A DNA stretch of 64,000 nucleotides, taken from the NCBI GenBank assembly GCA_964410325.1, contig CAYPFN010000007.1:8674-72673 (forward strand), written 5' to 3'. The notes beneath the pieces were generated by a model. That model searched no databases. It saw only the letters and a program-made list of their open reading frames with translations, and was not told the origin of the DNA. Each line of letters opens with the position of its first letter. The stretch's first letter is position 1. The translations under genes were made by a program, and so were the position numbers. The DNA is from CAAFZY01 sp964410325. GTDB lineage: Bacteria > Pseudomonadota > Alphaproteobacteria > RF32 > CAG-239. This document shows positions 45,580 through 55,162 of the stretch, piece after piece.

Positions 45580-46935
45580 TTATAAGGGAATAGAAATGAG
45601 TACCCTCAAGCCTCCCATACTGCTGTCGCCGAGTTCAATTGTGCCTCCATGCGAAGTTATAACATCCTTGGCAATCGATAATCCCAAGCCGACACCGCCA
45701 GTTTCTTTATTACGCGAGCCTTCAATTCGATAAAACGCTTTAAAAACATCTTCGCGCTTATCAGGCGGAATTCCTGGCCCGTCATCTTCAACCGCGATTT
45801 CCATTTTTTTGCTGTTGCTCTCCAAGCTGACAGCTACAGTTTTGCCATAATAAAACGCGTTGGAGATAACATTGGTAATTGCCCGTTTTAAAGCTTGTTC
45901 GCGTCCCTGAATAGCACTGACTTGATCATTGGTGGAATAGCGTATCATGGTTTTTGAATTGCGGAATTTGTTTAAGATGCTTAAAATCATTTCGTTCATG
46001 TCAACAAATGTGTTTGGTTCGCCACCTTCACCGCTAACAAACGAAAGGTACCCGTCAAGCATTTTTTCCATTTCGGAGATATCTTCAACAAACCCTTTGT
46101 TCTCTTCGCTTTTTGGCAGCATAGCAAGCTGAAGTTTCATACGTGTTAAAGGCGTTCGCAAATCATGAGAAACCCCAGCTAACATTTGCGTGCGTTCAGA
46201 AATCTGCCGGTTAATGCGTTCTTTCATTTTTGTGAAAGCAATGCCCGCTTTGCGGACCTCAGAAGAACCATAAGGTTTAAAAGGCGTATCAATTCCCTTG
46301 CCGAAATCTTCCGCCGCTTCAGCCAGCTGTTTGATGGAACGTGCCTGCACCCGTAAAAACAATGCCGACACCACAAATAACAGTAAAGATGTGCCAACCA
46401 TCCAGGCAATAAATCCAAATACGGAAGTGCTGAAAATATTTTTTGTAGATGCGACAAAGCGGAACAACCCTTCTTTAGTGTCAATCAATGTAATCAAAAC
46501 GGAGCGTTCGTCCATTAAATAGGTTGATGTAACGGCATCTGGAAAATCGTGTTGCAGCGAATTTTCAAAAAAACCGGTGACCATTTTATTGTTTCGGGAA
46601 GTTCGATTCATTTCCAAATACTTGGTGTCATTGTCAAAATATTCAACTTCAAGATGATAATTTTTTCGTGCCAGTTCCTGAATTTCCGCAAATTTATCTG
46701 GATTATTTTCCGTCAGTTGAACAACAAAAGCCATATTAGCGCTCAAGTTATCAGATAATCTGCGACCAACTTTTCCCCAACTGCCACTAAAATAAGCGAT
46801 AACAGATACTACTTGCACGATGATCAGAGGAATAAAAATAAGCAACATCGTCCTGAAAAAAAGCGTTTTCGGCAGCAGCTTCAACTTCAGGAAACGCATA
46901 ATGTTTTCAATTTTTTCTGGATAATTGATATGCAT
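45580..46935 (-). CDS. EnvZ-like sensor histidine kinase
   Basis: This 451-residue membrane histidine kinase has two transmembrane helices (about 25-48 and 170-195) flanking a periplasmic sensor domain, then HAMP, a DHp domain with phospho-acceptor His near 257 (GVSHDLRTPLTR), and a catalytic domain with N box (NVISNAFYYG), G1 (EDDGPGIPP) and G2 (GVGLGLSIAKD). The HDLRTPLTRM context is that of EnvZ/OmpB kinases. The start is supported by AGGAGA. It is 12 nt downstream of its response regulator. The signal is unknown. Confidence 0.92.
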   Translation of the reverse strand: MHINYPEKIENIMRFLKLKLLPKTLFFRTMLLIFIPLIIVQVVSVIAYFSGSWGKVGRRLSDNLSANMAFVVQLTENNPDKFAEIQELARKNYHLEVEYFDNDTKYLEMNRTSRNNKMVTGFFENSLQHDFPDAVTSTYLMDERSVLITLIDTKEGLFRFVASTKNIFSTSVFGFIAWMVGTSLLLFVVSALFLRVQARSIKQLAEAAEDFGKGIDTPFKPYGSSEVRKAGIAFTKMKERINRQISERTQMLAGVSHDLRTPLTRMKLQLAMLPKSEENKGFVEDISEMEKMLDGYLSFVSGEGGEPNTFVDMNEMILSILNKFRNSKTMIRYSTNDQVSAIQGREQALKRAITNVISNAFYYGKTVAVSLESNSKKMEIAVEDDGPGIPPDKREDVFKAFYRIEGSRNKETGGVGLGLSIAKDVITSHGGTIELGDSSMGGLRVLISIPL

Positions 46936-46947
46936 TAAAATTCTCCT

Positions 46948-47640
46948 TTACGATTCCGCTAAAAGCATATACCCTTTACCGCGGACAGTTTGCAAGTAAC
47001 GCGGATTTTTTGAATCCTTTTCAATTTTTTTACGGAGCCGCGTAATTTGAACATCAATTGAACGCGGACTTTGACCAGCACCTAAAGCGTCAGCCAGTTT
47101 TTCTCTGGTATAAATTTGTCCCGGATTTTGCCCGAGAATATTTAACAGAGCTTGTTCCACAGGCGTGATATGGATAATTTCGCCTTGTTTGGATATGAGT
47201 TCCTTTTTTATGACATCATAAAAACAAAGTCCGAGATTAAGCGGAGATAAGGCGTTATGATGCTTTTCCGGCGTTCGTTTCAAAATATTACGGATACGCA
47301 AAATAAGTTCTTTAGGCTCAAAAGGTTTAGGCAGATAATCATCAGCACCGTTTTCCAAACCGTTAATCCGATCAGACGTTTCCCCCATAGCGGTTAACAT
47401 AATAACCGGCACGTTATCTTCGCGCCGGAGTTCTTTTAAAAAATCAATACCGCTTTCGCCAGGCATCATAACATCAACAATCAACAAATCAAATTTGTAT
47501 TGTTTTAACAGCGTTTTTGCTTCCGGCGCGTCTTTTGCCGAAGAAACGGCAAAACCATGTTCGCGCAGAAACCTTTGTAACAAACTGCGCAATCGTGTGT
47601 CATCATCGACAACAAGTATATGAGCGGTATTTTTTTCCAT
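46948..47640 (-). CDS. OmpR-family response regulator
   Basis: This 230-residue DNA-binding response regulator has a receiver domain with acidic cluster VDDD (residues 11-14), phospho-acceptor Asp56 in LLIVDVMMPGESG and conserved Lys in LPKPFEPKEL. A C-terminal winged helix includes SPRSIDVQITRLRKKIE and VRGKGYML. It is cotranscribed with the kinase and probably regulates envelope genes, as OmpR does; the target genes cannot be read here. Confidence 0.93.
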   Translation of the reverse strand: MEKNTAHILVVDDDTRLRSLLQRFLREHGFAVSSAKDAPEAKTLLKQYKFDLLIVDVMMPGESGIDFLKELRREDNVPVIMLTAMGETSDRINGLENGADDYLPKPFEPKELILRIRNILKRTPEKHHNALSPLNLGLCFYDVIKKELISKQGEIIHITPVEQALLNILGQNPGQIYTREKLADALGAGQSPRSIDVQITRLRKKIEKDSKNPRYLQTVRGKGYMLLAES

Positions 47641-47648
47641 AATTAATG

Positions 47649-48374
47649 CTATTTTTTTGTTTTAGATGTTGTTCTGGTTTTTTTTACCGTTGTTTTTTTA
47701 TTGGTGGATTTTTTTGCCACTAGCTTTTTACTGCTGTTCTTTTGAGCAGGCATCGCTTTGGTCCGTGTTTTGGCAACAGTTTTTTTCACCACGATTTTTG
47801 CCTCGACGGTTTTAGCTTTTTCAATTGAGCGAATATAATTAAGGCTTTTTTGGAAATACTGATAGCCAGTAATAAAGGTTAAAGCCGCAGCAATCCAGAG
47901 TAAAAACTCACCAATATAGGACCATATCCAAAGTCCGTGAAACAGTATCATGGACAAAGAGGTCATTTGAAAACCAGTTTTCCATTTTGCCATCCTGGTA
48001 ACCGGTAGGCCGACATTAACTTCACGTAAAAATTCTCTTAAACCGGAAACCAAAATTTCACGGCATAAAATAATAAAAGCCGGAATATAGCTCAAATCAC
48101 TCCAAACCATACCGGGCTTGGCTAAAATTACAACCAAGGCGGAAGCAACCAAGAGTTTATCGGCAATTGGATCAAGCAGACGCCCCAAAGCAGAAGTTTC
48201 ATTGCGGCACCGTGCCAGATAGCCGTCAAAATAATCGGTTACGGCCGCCACGACAAATAATACGGCGACAAACATTGTCCAAATAAAAGACTGGATATAC
48301 AAAGACAAGAAAATAACCGGAATAACAACAATTCTGGATATCGTCAAAAGATTAGGCAGATTATACACGTTCAA
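47649..48374 (-). CDS. pgsA: Phosphatidylglycerophosphate synthase with Lys-rich tail
   Basis: PgsA transfers the phosphatidyl group from CDP-diacylglycerol to glycerol-3-phosphate, the committed step to phosphatidylglycerol. The CDP-alcohol phosphotransferase motif (DYFDGYLAR...GRLLDPIADK) is intact and several transmembrane helices follow. The last ~50 residues are an unusual Lys/Thr/Ala-rich, histone-H1-like tail (VKKTVAKTRTKA, KKSTNKKTTVKK). The start at 48374 is a TTG; a GTG at 48368 is better spaced from AAAGGG and may be the real start. Confidence 0.9.
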   Translation of the reverse strand: MNVYNLPNLLTISRIVVIPVIFLSLYIQSFIWTMFVAVLFVVAAVTDYFDGYLARCRNETSALGRLLDPIADKLLVASALVVILAKPGMVWSDLSYIPAFIILCREILVSGLREFLREVNVGLPVTRMAKWKTGFQMTSLSMILFHGLWIWSYIGEFLLWIAAALTFITGYQYFQKSLNYIRSIEKAKTVEAKIVVKKTVAKTRTKAMPAQKNSSKKLVAKKSTNKKTTVKKTRTTSKTKK

Positions 48375-48434
48375 TCCCTTTCTTAAAAAAGATAAATAAT
48401 TTCATAAAAACAAATGTATCATAATGCAAAAAAA

Positions 48435-50240
48435 TTATTTATGAAAGAAATTATATATTTTTTCAGCTGTTTTTTTACTAATTCCAGAAACTTTCGTCAA
48501 TTCGGCGACATTTGCTTGTGCTACAGCCTCGGCTGAACCGAAATGGTTTAACAAATCGCGTTTGCGGTTTACGCCTATTCCCTCAATTTCATCAACGCGC
48601 GATTTATAAATGGATTTTGCCCGTTTTTTACGATGTGTGCCGATAGCAAAACGATGTGCCTCATCGCGAATATTCTGCATATAGAATGCCACTGGCGACC
48701 GGTAAGGTAAAGAAAAACTTTCTTTTCCCATAATATGGTAAAATTCTTTGCCAGCATTACGTTCCGGTCCTTTAGAGATAGCAATGATGGTAATGCCGGT
48801 TAAGTCATACGCGGACAACGCCTGATGCACGGCATGCAATTGCCCTGGTCCGCCATCAAGCAAGATAACATCCGGCTTATTTTCAGGCATCATTTTATCA
48901 AATCGGCGAGTTAAAACTTCTTTCATCATGGCAAAATCGTCATTAGTAATATCAGGGTTTTTAATATTAAATGTCCGGTATGATTTTTTATCAAAGCCAT
49001 TCGGTGTTGCGACAATCATAGCGCCGACGGCATAACTGCCCTGAATATGTGAATTGTCATAAACCTCAATCCGCTGTGGCACTTTTTCCAATCCAAAAAA
49101 CTTTTGCATTTCTTTCAGATTGTTTTTAATGGAAGCTTCCTCAGCAATTTTGCGTTCCAAAGCAGCCGAGGCATTAGCTTTGGCATTTTCAATCAGCTTG
49201 GCTTTAACCCCGCGTGAATAATTAAAAATTTTAACTCCAAGAGCCTCTTCCAAAAAAGTTTTATTTTCCAAATCTTCCGAAATATAAATTTCTTTTGGGG
49301 GAATATGCGAGGCATAAAATTCGCTGATAAACGCCTCTAAAATTTCATAATCGGTTGCTTCCTCAGCCTGTTGGGGAAAATAAGGCACATTGCCGCAGTT
49401 TTGTCCGCCGCGGACAATAAACAGCTGAATACAAACCAGGTTTTCTTTGCGGGCAAGCGCAATTATATCTACTGATTTTAAGCCGGAATATTCCACCACA
49501 TTACCAGTTTGGATGGAAGTTAAAGCTCTAATTCTGTCCCGCAAGACGGCAGCCGTTTCAAAATCCATATGTTCGCTGGCTTTTTGCATTTTAAGCGAAA
49601 GCTCATCCTGAATTTTAGTGTTTTTTCCTTCCAGAAAATCAATGACTTCATTGACGAGCTTGCGGTAATCTTCCTTACTGATTTTTTGCATGCATGGCGC
49701 TGAACAACGCTTAATTTGATATAAAAGGCAGGGGCGTTGGCGGTTTTTAAAATCACTATCGCGGCAGGAGCGCAGTAAAAAGGCTTTTTGGATAATATCC
49801 ATTACGTTATTGACGGCACTAGCGCTGACAAACGGTCCGAAATATCGATACTTACCGTTGCGTTTGCCTCGCTGCTTGCGCAATGCTGGATAATCATCTG
49901 TCGGATTAATCATCAGATGCGGAAAGGTTTTATCGTCTTTAAGCAAAATATTAAATCGCGGAGAAAAGCGCTTGATTAATTCATTTTCCAGCAATAGCGC
50001 TTTAGCCTCATTCTCAACAATGATAAACTCCATACGTTCCACTTCAGCAACCATCCGCTTCAACCGTGTTGGCAGCTTGTCAAATTTAGTGTAAGCAACG
50101 ATTCTTTTTTTTATATTTTTAGCTTTACCGACATACAAAACTTCGTCCGCGGCGCTTATCATACGATAAACGCCCGGTTTTTCCGGCGCAATTTTAACGT
50201 TATGTTTTAAGACTTCCAGTCCGTATTTAATGTCTGCCAT
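48435..50240 (-). CDS. uvrC: UvrC excinuclease subunit
   Basis: This 601-residue UvrC makes both incisions in nucleotide excision repair. It has an N-terminal GIY-YIG nuclease (VYRMISAADEVLYVGKAKNI), a four-cysteine motif (SCRDSD...CLLYQIKRCSAPC), a UVR motif near 205, a C-terminal RNase H-like nuclease (EVYDNSHIQGS, ILLDGGPGQL) and two HhH motifs (IEGIGVNRKRDLLNHFG). The ATG has a GAGGGA ribosome-binding site. Length and domains are normal. Confidence 0.97.
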   Translation of the reverse strand: MADIKYGLEVLKHNVKIAPEKPGVYRMISAADEVLYVGKAKNIKKRIVAYTKFDKLPTRLKRMVAEVERMEFIIVENEAKALLLENELIKRFSPRFNILLKDDKTFPHLMINPTDDYPALRKQRGKRNGKYRYFGPFVSASAVNNVMDIIQKAFLLRSCRDSDFKNRQRPCLLYQIKRCSAPCMQKISKEDYRKLVNEVIDFLEGKNTKIQDELSLKMQKASEHMDFETAAVLRDRIRALTSIQTGNVVEYSGLKSVDIIALARKENLVCIQLFIVRGGQNCGNVPYFPQQAEEATDYEILEAFISEFYASHIPPKEIYISEDLENKTFLEEALGVKIFNYSRGVKAKLIENAKANASAALERKIAEEASIKNNLKEMQKFFGLEKVPQRIEVYDNSHIQGSYAVGAMIVATPNGFDKKSYRTFNIKNPDITNDDFAMMKEVLTRRFDKMMPENKPDVILLDGGPGQLHAVHQALSAYDLTGITIIAISKGPERNAGKEFYHIMGKESFSLPYRSPVAFYMQNIRDEAHRFAIGTHRKKRAKSIYKSRVDEIEGIGVNRKRDLLNHFGSAEAVAQANVAELTKVSGISKKTAEKIYNFFHK

Positions 50241-50374
50241 ATTTCCCTCTTAACCGCCAATATATAGCTGATTTTTGAAAAAAGAAACAGCATTTTAAAA
50301 GACTATTAAAAAAACGCCGTAAGTATTTCAAAAGAAGAAGTAAGCTGACGTTAAAAAGTTTGTTTTCTAAATTG

Positions 50375-50827
50375 TTACCTTGCCTGCATCTCAATGGTTT
50401 TCATAATAGCATCGTAATTTTCTTTTAATTCCTTTTGCTGGTTTTTAATGTCTTGTTCAAGCTGTGTAAAGCCCGGCAATGCATTATAATCAACTTCTTC
50501 TTCCATACCTCCGAAAGATATGGCCAACACAAATAACATGCTGAGAACAAATGAAAGAACCAGCATCAAAAAATGCCCGACCATGGTTTGAAGGGTTGCT
50601 TTCCAATCAGTATCATAGCTGTTTTGCATAAAAGTGCGTTTAAAAAAATACACATATAAGCCGGCAATCAGAAACATTAAAAAATACAAATGATAGTTGG
50701 TGTAAAGGGCGTGCAATTGCTCATCATCCAAAGTTCCCATGGCAACAAATCCAAATAAAATGCCCAAAAGCACCATCGGATTATAAATCAATCCCAAATT
50801 AAAAAGTGCCCAAATACCTTTTATCAT
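50375..50827 (-). CDS. Small membrane protein of unknown function
   Basis: This 150-residue protein is not recognised. It has hydrophobic segments near residues 5-30, 45-62 and 83-108, and a charged C-terminal helix (TQLEQDIKNQQKELKENYD). It probably resides in the inner membrane with a cytoplasmic or periplasmic coiled tail. It sits between uvrC and glmM without close coupling to either (134 and 60 nt gaps). Confidence 0.65.
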   Translation of the reverse strand: MIKGIWALFNLGLIYNPMVLLGILFGFVAMGTLDDEQLHALYTNYHLYFLMFLIAGLYVYFFKRTFMQNSYDTDWKATLQTMVGHFLMLVLSFVLSMLFVLAISFGGMEEEVDYNALPGFTQLEQDIKNQQKELKENYDAIMKTIEMQAR

Positions 50828-50887
50828 TTTATAAAACCTTTTATGAAAATCTCACTAAAACAAACAATAGATTTTTTTGAGTAAATA

Positions 50888-52234
50888 TTAGCAGTATTTC
50901 TCAATTTCGGTAACGATTATATTGCTTAATGATTTCACAAGGGTAGCATCTTCACCTTCCACCCGGACTTTGATGACTGGTTCAGTGCCAGATTTGCGGA
51001 CGATTACGGAACCTTGGCCGCAAATTTTTTGTTTCGCATCCTCAATAGTATTTTGAACAATAGAACTATCCATGGCAACAGCAATTTCTTCGGCGGATTT
51101 AAATCGGATGCTTGTAATTTTGCACGGACAGTTTTCAAACAGCGGAAAAATTTCGCTCATTTTTTTGCCACTTTTTATCAAGCCGTGAGAAATAACCAGC
51201 GCCGTCAGTAAGGCATCGCCGGTTTTGGCATAGTCTGCAAGCACCATATGTCCAGATTCTTCGCCACCGACATTGGTTCCAGTTTCGCGCATTTTTTCAA
51301 TCACGTACCGTTCGCCAACAGCGCTACGATAATAATTTATGCCTAAAGAATGAAGATATTTTTCCAATCCCAAATTAGACCAAATTGTTGCCACAACAGC
51401 ATTGTTTTTAAGAAGTCCCTCTTTTTTAAAGTAAGTAGCAAGATAGGCAATAATTTGATCGCCGTCAATTCGTTTGCCCTTTTCATCACAAATGATAATC
51501 CGATCACCGTCGCCGTCAACGGCAATACCGATATGGGCATTGCTTTCCCGGACAACTTTTTGCAGATTTTCCGTATGCTGTGAACCACAGTTCATGTTAA
51601 TGTTGCGTCCGTCCGGCGAGGCCGAAAGGGTAATAATGCCGGCACTCAAATCTTTGAAAATCTGCGGCATGATTTTAGAAAAGGCCCCATTGGCGCAGTC
51701 TAAAACAACTCTTAATCCTTTCAAAGCGTTAAAATCTGGTACAATTTTACGGGCATTCTCCATATACGCAGCAATGCTTTTATTATCTTCAAAAATCCGG
51801 CCGATGGTATTTTTGTCATGCTCAAAAGTTTCATCAGCGTTTAATAATTTTTCAATTTTGGCGGTTTCCTCATCGGAAAATTTATCGCCAGTGGCATTTA
51901 TCAGTTTAATGCCGTTATCATAATAAGGGTTATGAGAAGCTGTAATCATTACAGCCATATCTACCTTGAGATTTTCCACCTGCGCTGTCAAAAGAGGAGT
52001 CGGTACTACGCCAAGTTTAACAACATCAATTCCCATGGAGGTAAACCCAGCGATTAAAGCGGATTCCAACATATCGCCGGACAGGCGAGTGTCTTTAGCA
52101 ATGGCAGCACGTTTTTGCTTGATACAGACAAGCTTTCCCAACGTTTGCGCCAGCCGAAAGGCAAACTCTGCAGTCATCGGAAATTCATTAGCTATGCCAC
52201 GCACGCCATCGGTACCGAAAAGTTTATTTTTCAT
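50888..52234 (-). CDS. glmM: Phosphoglucosamine mutase
   Basis: GlmM interconverts glucosamine-6-phosphate and glucosamine-1-phosphate for peptidoglycan and LPS precursors. I chose the ATG at 52234 because GGAGG lies 5 nt upstream and the protein then begins MKNKLFGTDGVRGIAN as in the family. The catalytic serine is in TASHNPYYDNG (Ser100), the metal-binding loop DGDGDR follows near 240, the sugar-binding loop is GGEESGH, and the phosphate loop RKSGTEPVIKV is near the C-terminus. No anomalies are seen. Confidence 0.97.
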   Translation of the reverse strand: MKNKLFGTDGVRGIANEFPMTAEFAFRLAQTLGKLVCIKQKRAAIAKDTRLSGDMLESALIAGFTSMGIDVVKLGVVPTPLLTAQVENLKVDMAVMITASHNPYYDNGIKLINATGDKFSDEETAKIEKLLNADETFEHDKNTIGRIFEDNKSIAAYMENARKIVPDFNALKGLRVVLDCANGAFSKIMPQIFKDLSAGIITLSASPDGRNINMNCGSQHTENLQKVVRESNAHIGIAVDGDGDRIIICDEKGKRIDGDQIIAYLATYFKKEGLLKNNAVVATIWSNLGLEKYLHSLGINYYRSAVGERYVIEKMRETGTNVGGEESGHMVLADYAKTGDALLTALVISHGLIKSGKKMSEIFPLFENCPCKITSIRFKSAEEIAVAMDSSIVQNTIEDAKQKICGQGSVIVRKSGTEPVIKVRVEGEDATLVKSLSNIIVTEIEKYC

Positions 52235-52315
52235 TAAAACCTCCATGAATCAAAACAACGCCTGAATCTTACCGCTTGTCTGACAAAAGACAAGTATAAA
52301 ACAGCATTACCGCAC

Positions 52316-52348
52316 AAAAAAGAGAGCTTTATTAAAAAAGCCCTCTTT
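52316..52348 (-). terminator. Terminator after the outer-membrane barrel gene
   Basis: On the minus strand AAAGAGGGCTTT pairs with AAAGCTCTCTTT (one mismatch), followed by a run of six Ts. It lies 17 nt after the stop codon at 52365. Confidence 0.7.
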
Positions 52349-52364
52349 ACCTTCAACATAAAAA

Positions 52365-52970
52365 CTAGAATACGTAACGTACGCCAGCATAAATTTCCTG
52401 AGCATCAACATCAGAATGTTTAATGCTGCCCATATCATAATAACGATAACCAGCATCAACATTGAAACGATTCGTCACTTTCAAAGATAAACCGGCGCCG
52501 AGTGACCAAGTAAAGTTCAACGGCTTATAGTTGCCGTTGGAGATATCAGATTGTCCACTCCGTTTATCATAAGCGTTGAATTTTAATTGTGTTAAACCAA
52601 CGCCGGCATTAACATACGGCGTCCACCAATTATATGGCAGGAAGTCATAATAAACATTCAGCATATAAGAATAGGTTTTGAATTTCTCTGCATAAGAAAG
52701 ATCATCACCTTCAGCATAATCGCGCCAGACATATTCTAATTCGCCACGCCAATGCTGATAGCGATAACCGATAGCACCGCTGATCATCAAGAGGTTGTCG
52801 TCAAAATCTATAGACCCTGTAAACAAGATGTTACCTGGATCATCCTCAACATCATGTTGAACCACGCCTCCGCGCAAGGCAAGATACCAACCGTCGCACT
52901 CAGCCTGAGCCGGTAAGGCAAAGGCGGCAATTATCGCTATGGAAGAAGCTGTCATCAGCAGTTTTTTCAT
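52365..52970 (-). CDS. Outer-membrane beta-barrel protein (Omp25/OmpW-like porin family)
   Basis: This 201-residue exported protein has a signal peptide (1-23, ending PAQA) and an eight-stranded-barrel pattern: alternating aromatic residues, sequences such as GAIGYRYQHWRGELEYVW and TPYVNAGVGLTQLKF, and a C-terminal strand ending in Phe (IYAGVRYVF) for BAM recognition. It resembles the small surface antigen barrels (Omp25/Omp31) common in Alphaproteobacteria. It is monocistronic with its own terminator and is divergent from rnpB. Confidence 0.85.
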   Translation of the reverse strand: MKKLLMTASSIAIIAAFALPAQAECDGWYLALRGGVVQHDVEDDPGNILFTGSIDFDDNLLMISGAIGYRYQHWRGELEYVWRDYAEGDDLSYAEKFKTYSYMLNVYYDFLPYNWWTPYVNAGVGLTQLKFNAYDKRSGQSDISNGNYKPLNFTWSLGAGLSLKVTNRFNVDAGYRYYDMGSIKHSDVDAQEIYAGVRYVF

Positions 52971-53066
52971 ATATTTACACTCCTCAAAAGTTAGTCTTTG
53001 GTAATTACATCAAAACGGAAATAAATTAAAATATATTTAAGATTATGCAAAAACTTTTAAAAAACA

Positions 53067-53093
53067 TTGCTTTTGATTTTAATTGTGTATAGT
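53067..53093 (+). promoter_or_regulatory. Possible promoter of rnpB
   Basis: TTGCTT (53067-53072) and TATAGT (53088-53093) are 15 nt apart, slightly short, and the inferred start near 53100 coincides with the 5' end of the RNase P RNA. Confidence 0.4.
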
Positions 53094-53100
53094 TTAACAA

Positions 53101-53500
53101 AGGGTGGCCGGATAGCCGCGCTGCGGAATGGAAGATCCGCGGGTGAGGAAAGTCCGGGCTTCATGGAAACTGGATACCGGATAACGTCCGGCTGGAGAGA
53201 TCCAAGGGAAAGCGCCACAGAAAATTACCGCCTGGCGGCATGCCAGGTAAGGGTGAAAAGGAGGGGTAAGAGCCCACCGCTGGCATAGCAATATGGCAGG
53301 TCTTAGGCAAGCCCTATCCGATGTAAGACCAAATTAGGATTTATCAGAAGCTTGCTTCTGACGAGGGGTTTCCACCTTGTCCAAGGGTAGGTCGCAAAAA
53401 CAGGCCAGCAACGGTGTGTTAAGATGAATGGCTATCGCTGCAACCTTTGTTTTTATGCAAAGCAATTGCAGGCACAGAACCCGGCTTACAGGCCACCAGT
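53101..53500 (+). ncRNA. rnpB: RNase P RNA, class A
   Basis: This is the catalytic RNA of RNase P. Conserved region I is present as GAGGAAAGTCCGGGC (about 53147-53161) and conserved region V as ACAGAACCCGGCTTA (about 53474-53488). Helix P1 forms between GGTGGCC (53103-53109) and GGCCACC (53491-53497). Other core landmarks, such as AGGGTGAAAAGG, and a class A layout of about 400 nt agree. The 3' end is only 24 nt upstream of the lpxC start. Confidence 0.95.
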
Positions 53501-53523
53501 TTTTGATTAAAGAAAGGCAGGAT

Positions 53524-54381
53524 ATGCAGCAAAAAACACTGAAGCATGAAATTAAAATTGACGGGGTCGGACTGCATTCTGGATATCCGTCCGTTTTAGT
53601 CTTAACGCCAGCGATGGAAAATACCGGCGTCATTTTTTGTCGGACGGTTGATGGCAAAACGGTTAAAATCCCAGCGTTATATAATCATGTGACGGATACC
53701 AGAAATTGTACCTGTCTGGGAAAAGACGGAATCAGCATCAGCACTATTGAACATCTGATGGCGGCTTTGTATGCTGCCGGCATAGATAATGTGGAAATAA
53801 ACTGCTCCAACCAAGAGCTGCCGATTATGGATGGCAGTGGCGCAGTTTTTTATGATATTTTACGCAAGGCGGAACAGATTGAACAGCCCGCGTCGCGAAA
53901 ATATTTGAAACTTCTCCGACCGGTTAAATTTGTTGACAATAAAGGCAATAGTGTTGAGCTTATCCCGAACGGCGGTAAAACTTTGCATGTCTGTTTTGAT
54001 ATTGAATTTCCCTCAAAAATCGTGGGTCGCCAGACTTTTGATAATGACATAACGGAAGGGGTTTTTGTTTCTGCTGTTGCGCCAAGTCGCACATTTTGCG
54101 AAAAAAGCCAGATTGATTATCTGCGCTCCGTCGGATTGATAAAAGGTGGTAGCTTGGATAACGCCGTTGTTCTAGATGGGGACGGCATCTTAAATCCAGG
54201 GGGATTCAGGGTTGAAAACGAGTGCGTCAACCATAAAGTGTTGGATATTGTGGGAGACTTATTTACGTCGGGTTTTCATATTTTGGCAAATGTTAAAGCG
54301 TCCTGTACCGGACATTTTCATAACAATGAATTGTTAAAAATCCTGTTTGCAGATAAAGAAAATTACGAGATTATTGAGTAA
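53524..54381 (+). CDS. lpxC: UDP-3-O-acyl-N-acetylglucosamine deacetylase
   Basis: LpxC is the zinc-dependent deacetylase for the committed step of lipid A synthesis. The ATG at 53524 gives a 285-residue protein starting MQQKTLKHEIKIDGVGLHSG, as in the family; the open frame 5' of it overlaps rnpB and is not coding. The zinc ligands are His in TIEHLMAALYA (about 77) and the H-x3-D pair in HKVLDIVGDL (about 237-241). The PIMDGSG loop is present. It begins the lpxC-bamD-recN block typical of Alphaproteobacteria and shows this organism makes LPS. Confidence 0.96.
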   Translation: MQQKTLKHEIKIDGVGLHSGYPSVLVLTPAMENTGVIFCRTVDGKTVKIPALYNHVTDTRNCTCLGKDGISISTIEHLMAALYAAGIDNVEINCSNQELPIMDGSGAVFYDILRKAEQIEQPASRKYLKLLRPVKFVDNKGNSVELIPNGGKTLHVCFDIEFPSKIVGRQTFDNDITEGVFVSAVAPSRTFCEKSQIDYLRSVGLIKGGSLDNAVVLDGDGILNPGGFRVENECVNHKVLDIVGDLFTSGFHILANVKASCTGHFHNNELLKILFADKENYEIIE

Positions 54382-54393
54382 GGGGTTGAAGTC

Positions 54394-55143
54394 ATGAAAA
54401 AGATTTTTGCATTATGTCTCGGACTTGTATTATTATCATCCTGCGCTTCCAAAGATGATTCTGAGCAGATTCAAAATTTCACGGCTGAAGAACTTTACCG
54501 ACGTGGCTATGATTATATTCATCAAACTTCTTATGCCAAAGCCGCCGAGAGTTTTGAGAAGGTTGAGTTGGAACACCCGTATTCGCGTTGGGCGGTAAAA
54601 GCTAAACTTATGGGAGCTTATGCTTATTATCAAGATGAAAAATATGATGATGCCATAATGAGTCTTGACCGTTTTATTAAATTTCATCCCGGAAATAAAG
54701 ATATTGCCTATGCCTATTACTTAAAAGCCTTGTGTTATTATAATCAGATAAATCCTGCGGAGAAAGATCAATCCGTAACAGAAAAGGCATACATGGCGCT
54801 CCGCCAGGTGGTGTTAATGTTTCCGAATACAGAATATGCTAAAGATGCCACTGGTAAACTGAATTTGGCTTTAGACCATAAAGCCGGGCAGGAAATGTCT
54901 ATCGGCCGTTATTATCTGAAAAATAAAAATTATTTATCAGCTTTAAATCGTTTTAATACGGTTGTAAATTTGTATCAATCGACGCCGCAGATTGAAGAAG
55001 CTTTATACCGCCAAGTTGAAATTTATACAATTTTAGGGCTAAATAACCAGGCGGCGAAATCCGCAAAAGTTTTGGCCTATAATTATCCGCAAAGTAGCTG
55101 GACGGCCAAAGCCGAAAAATTGACTACGGCGACAGATAAATAA
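54394..55143 (+). CDS. bamD: BamD outer-membrane assembly lipoprotein
   Basis: This 249-residue lipoprotein (lipobox LLSSC at residue 17) consists of TPR repeats (AEELYRRGYDYIHQTSYAKA, ESFEKVELEHPYSRWA). BamD is the essential lipoprotein of the BAM complex that inserts outer-membrane barrels. It lies between lpxC and recN, spaced by 12 and 19 nt. Confidence 0.94.
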   Translation: MKKIFALCLGLVLLSSCASKDDSEQIQNFTAEELYRRGYDYIHQTSYAKAAESFEKVELEHPYSRWAVKAKLMGAYAYYQDEKYDDAIMSLDRFIKFHPGNKDIAYAYYLKALCYYNQINPAEKDQSVTEKAYMALRQVVLMFPNTEYAKDATGKLNLALDHKAGQEMSIGRYYLKNKNYLSALNRFNTVVNLYQSTPQIEEALYRQVEIYTILGLNNQAAKSAKVLAYNYPQSSWTAKAEKLTTATDK

Positions 55144-55162
55144 ACGACGGAGTCAAAAATTT

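Noticed and set aside
53428..53523. Upstream extension of lpxC
   Set aside because: The open frame continues into rnpB by chance. The family N-terminus begins at 53524.
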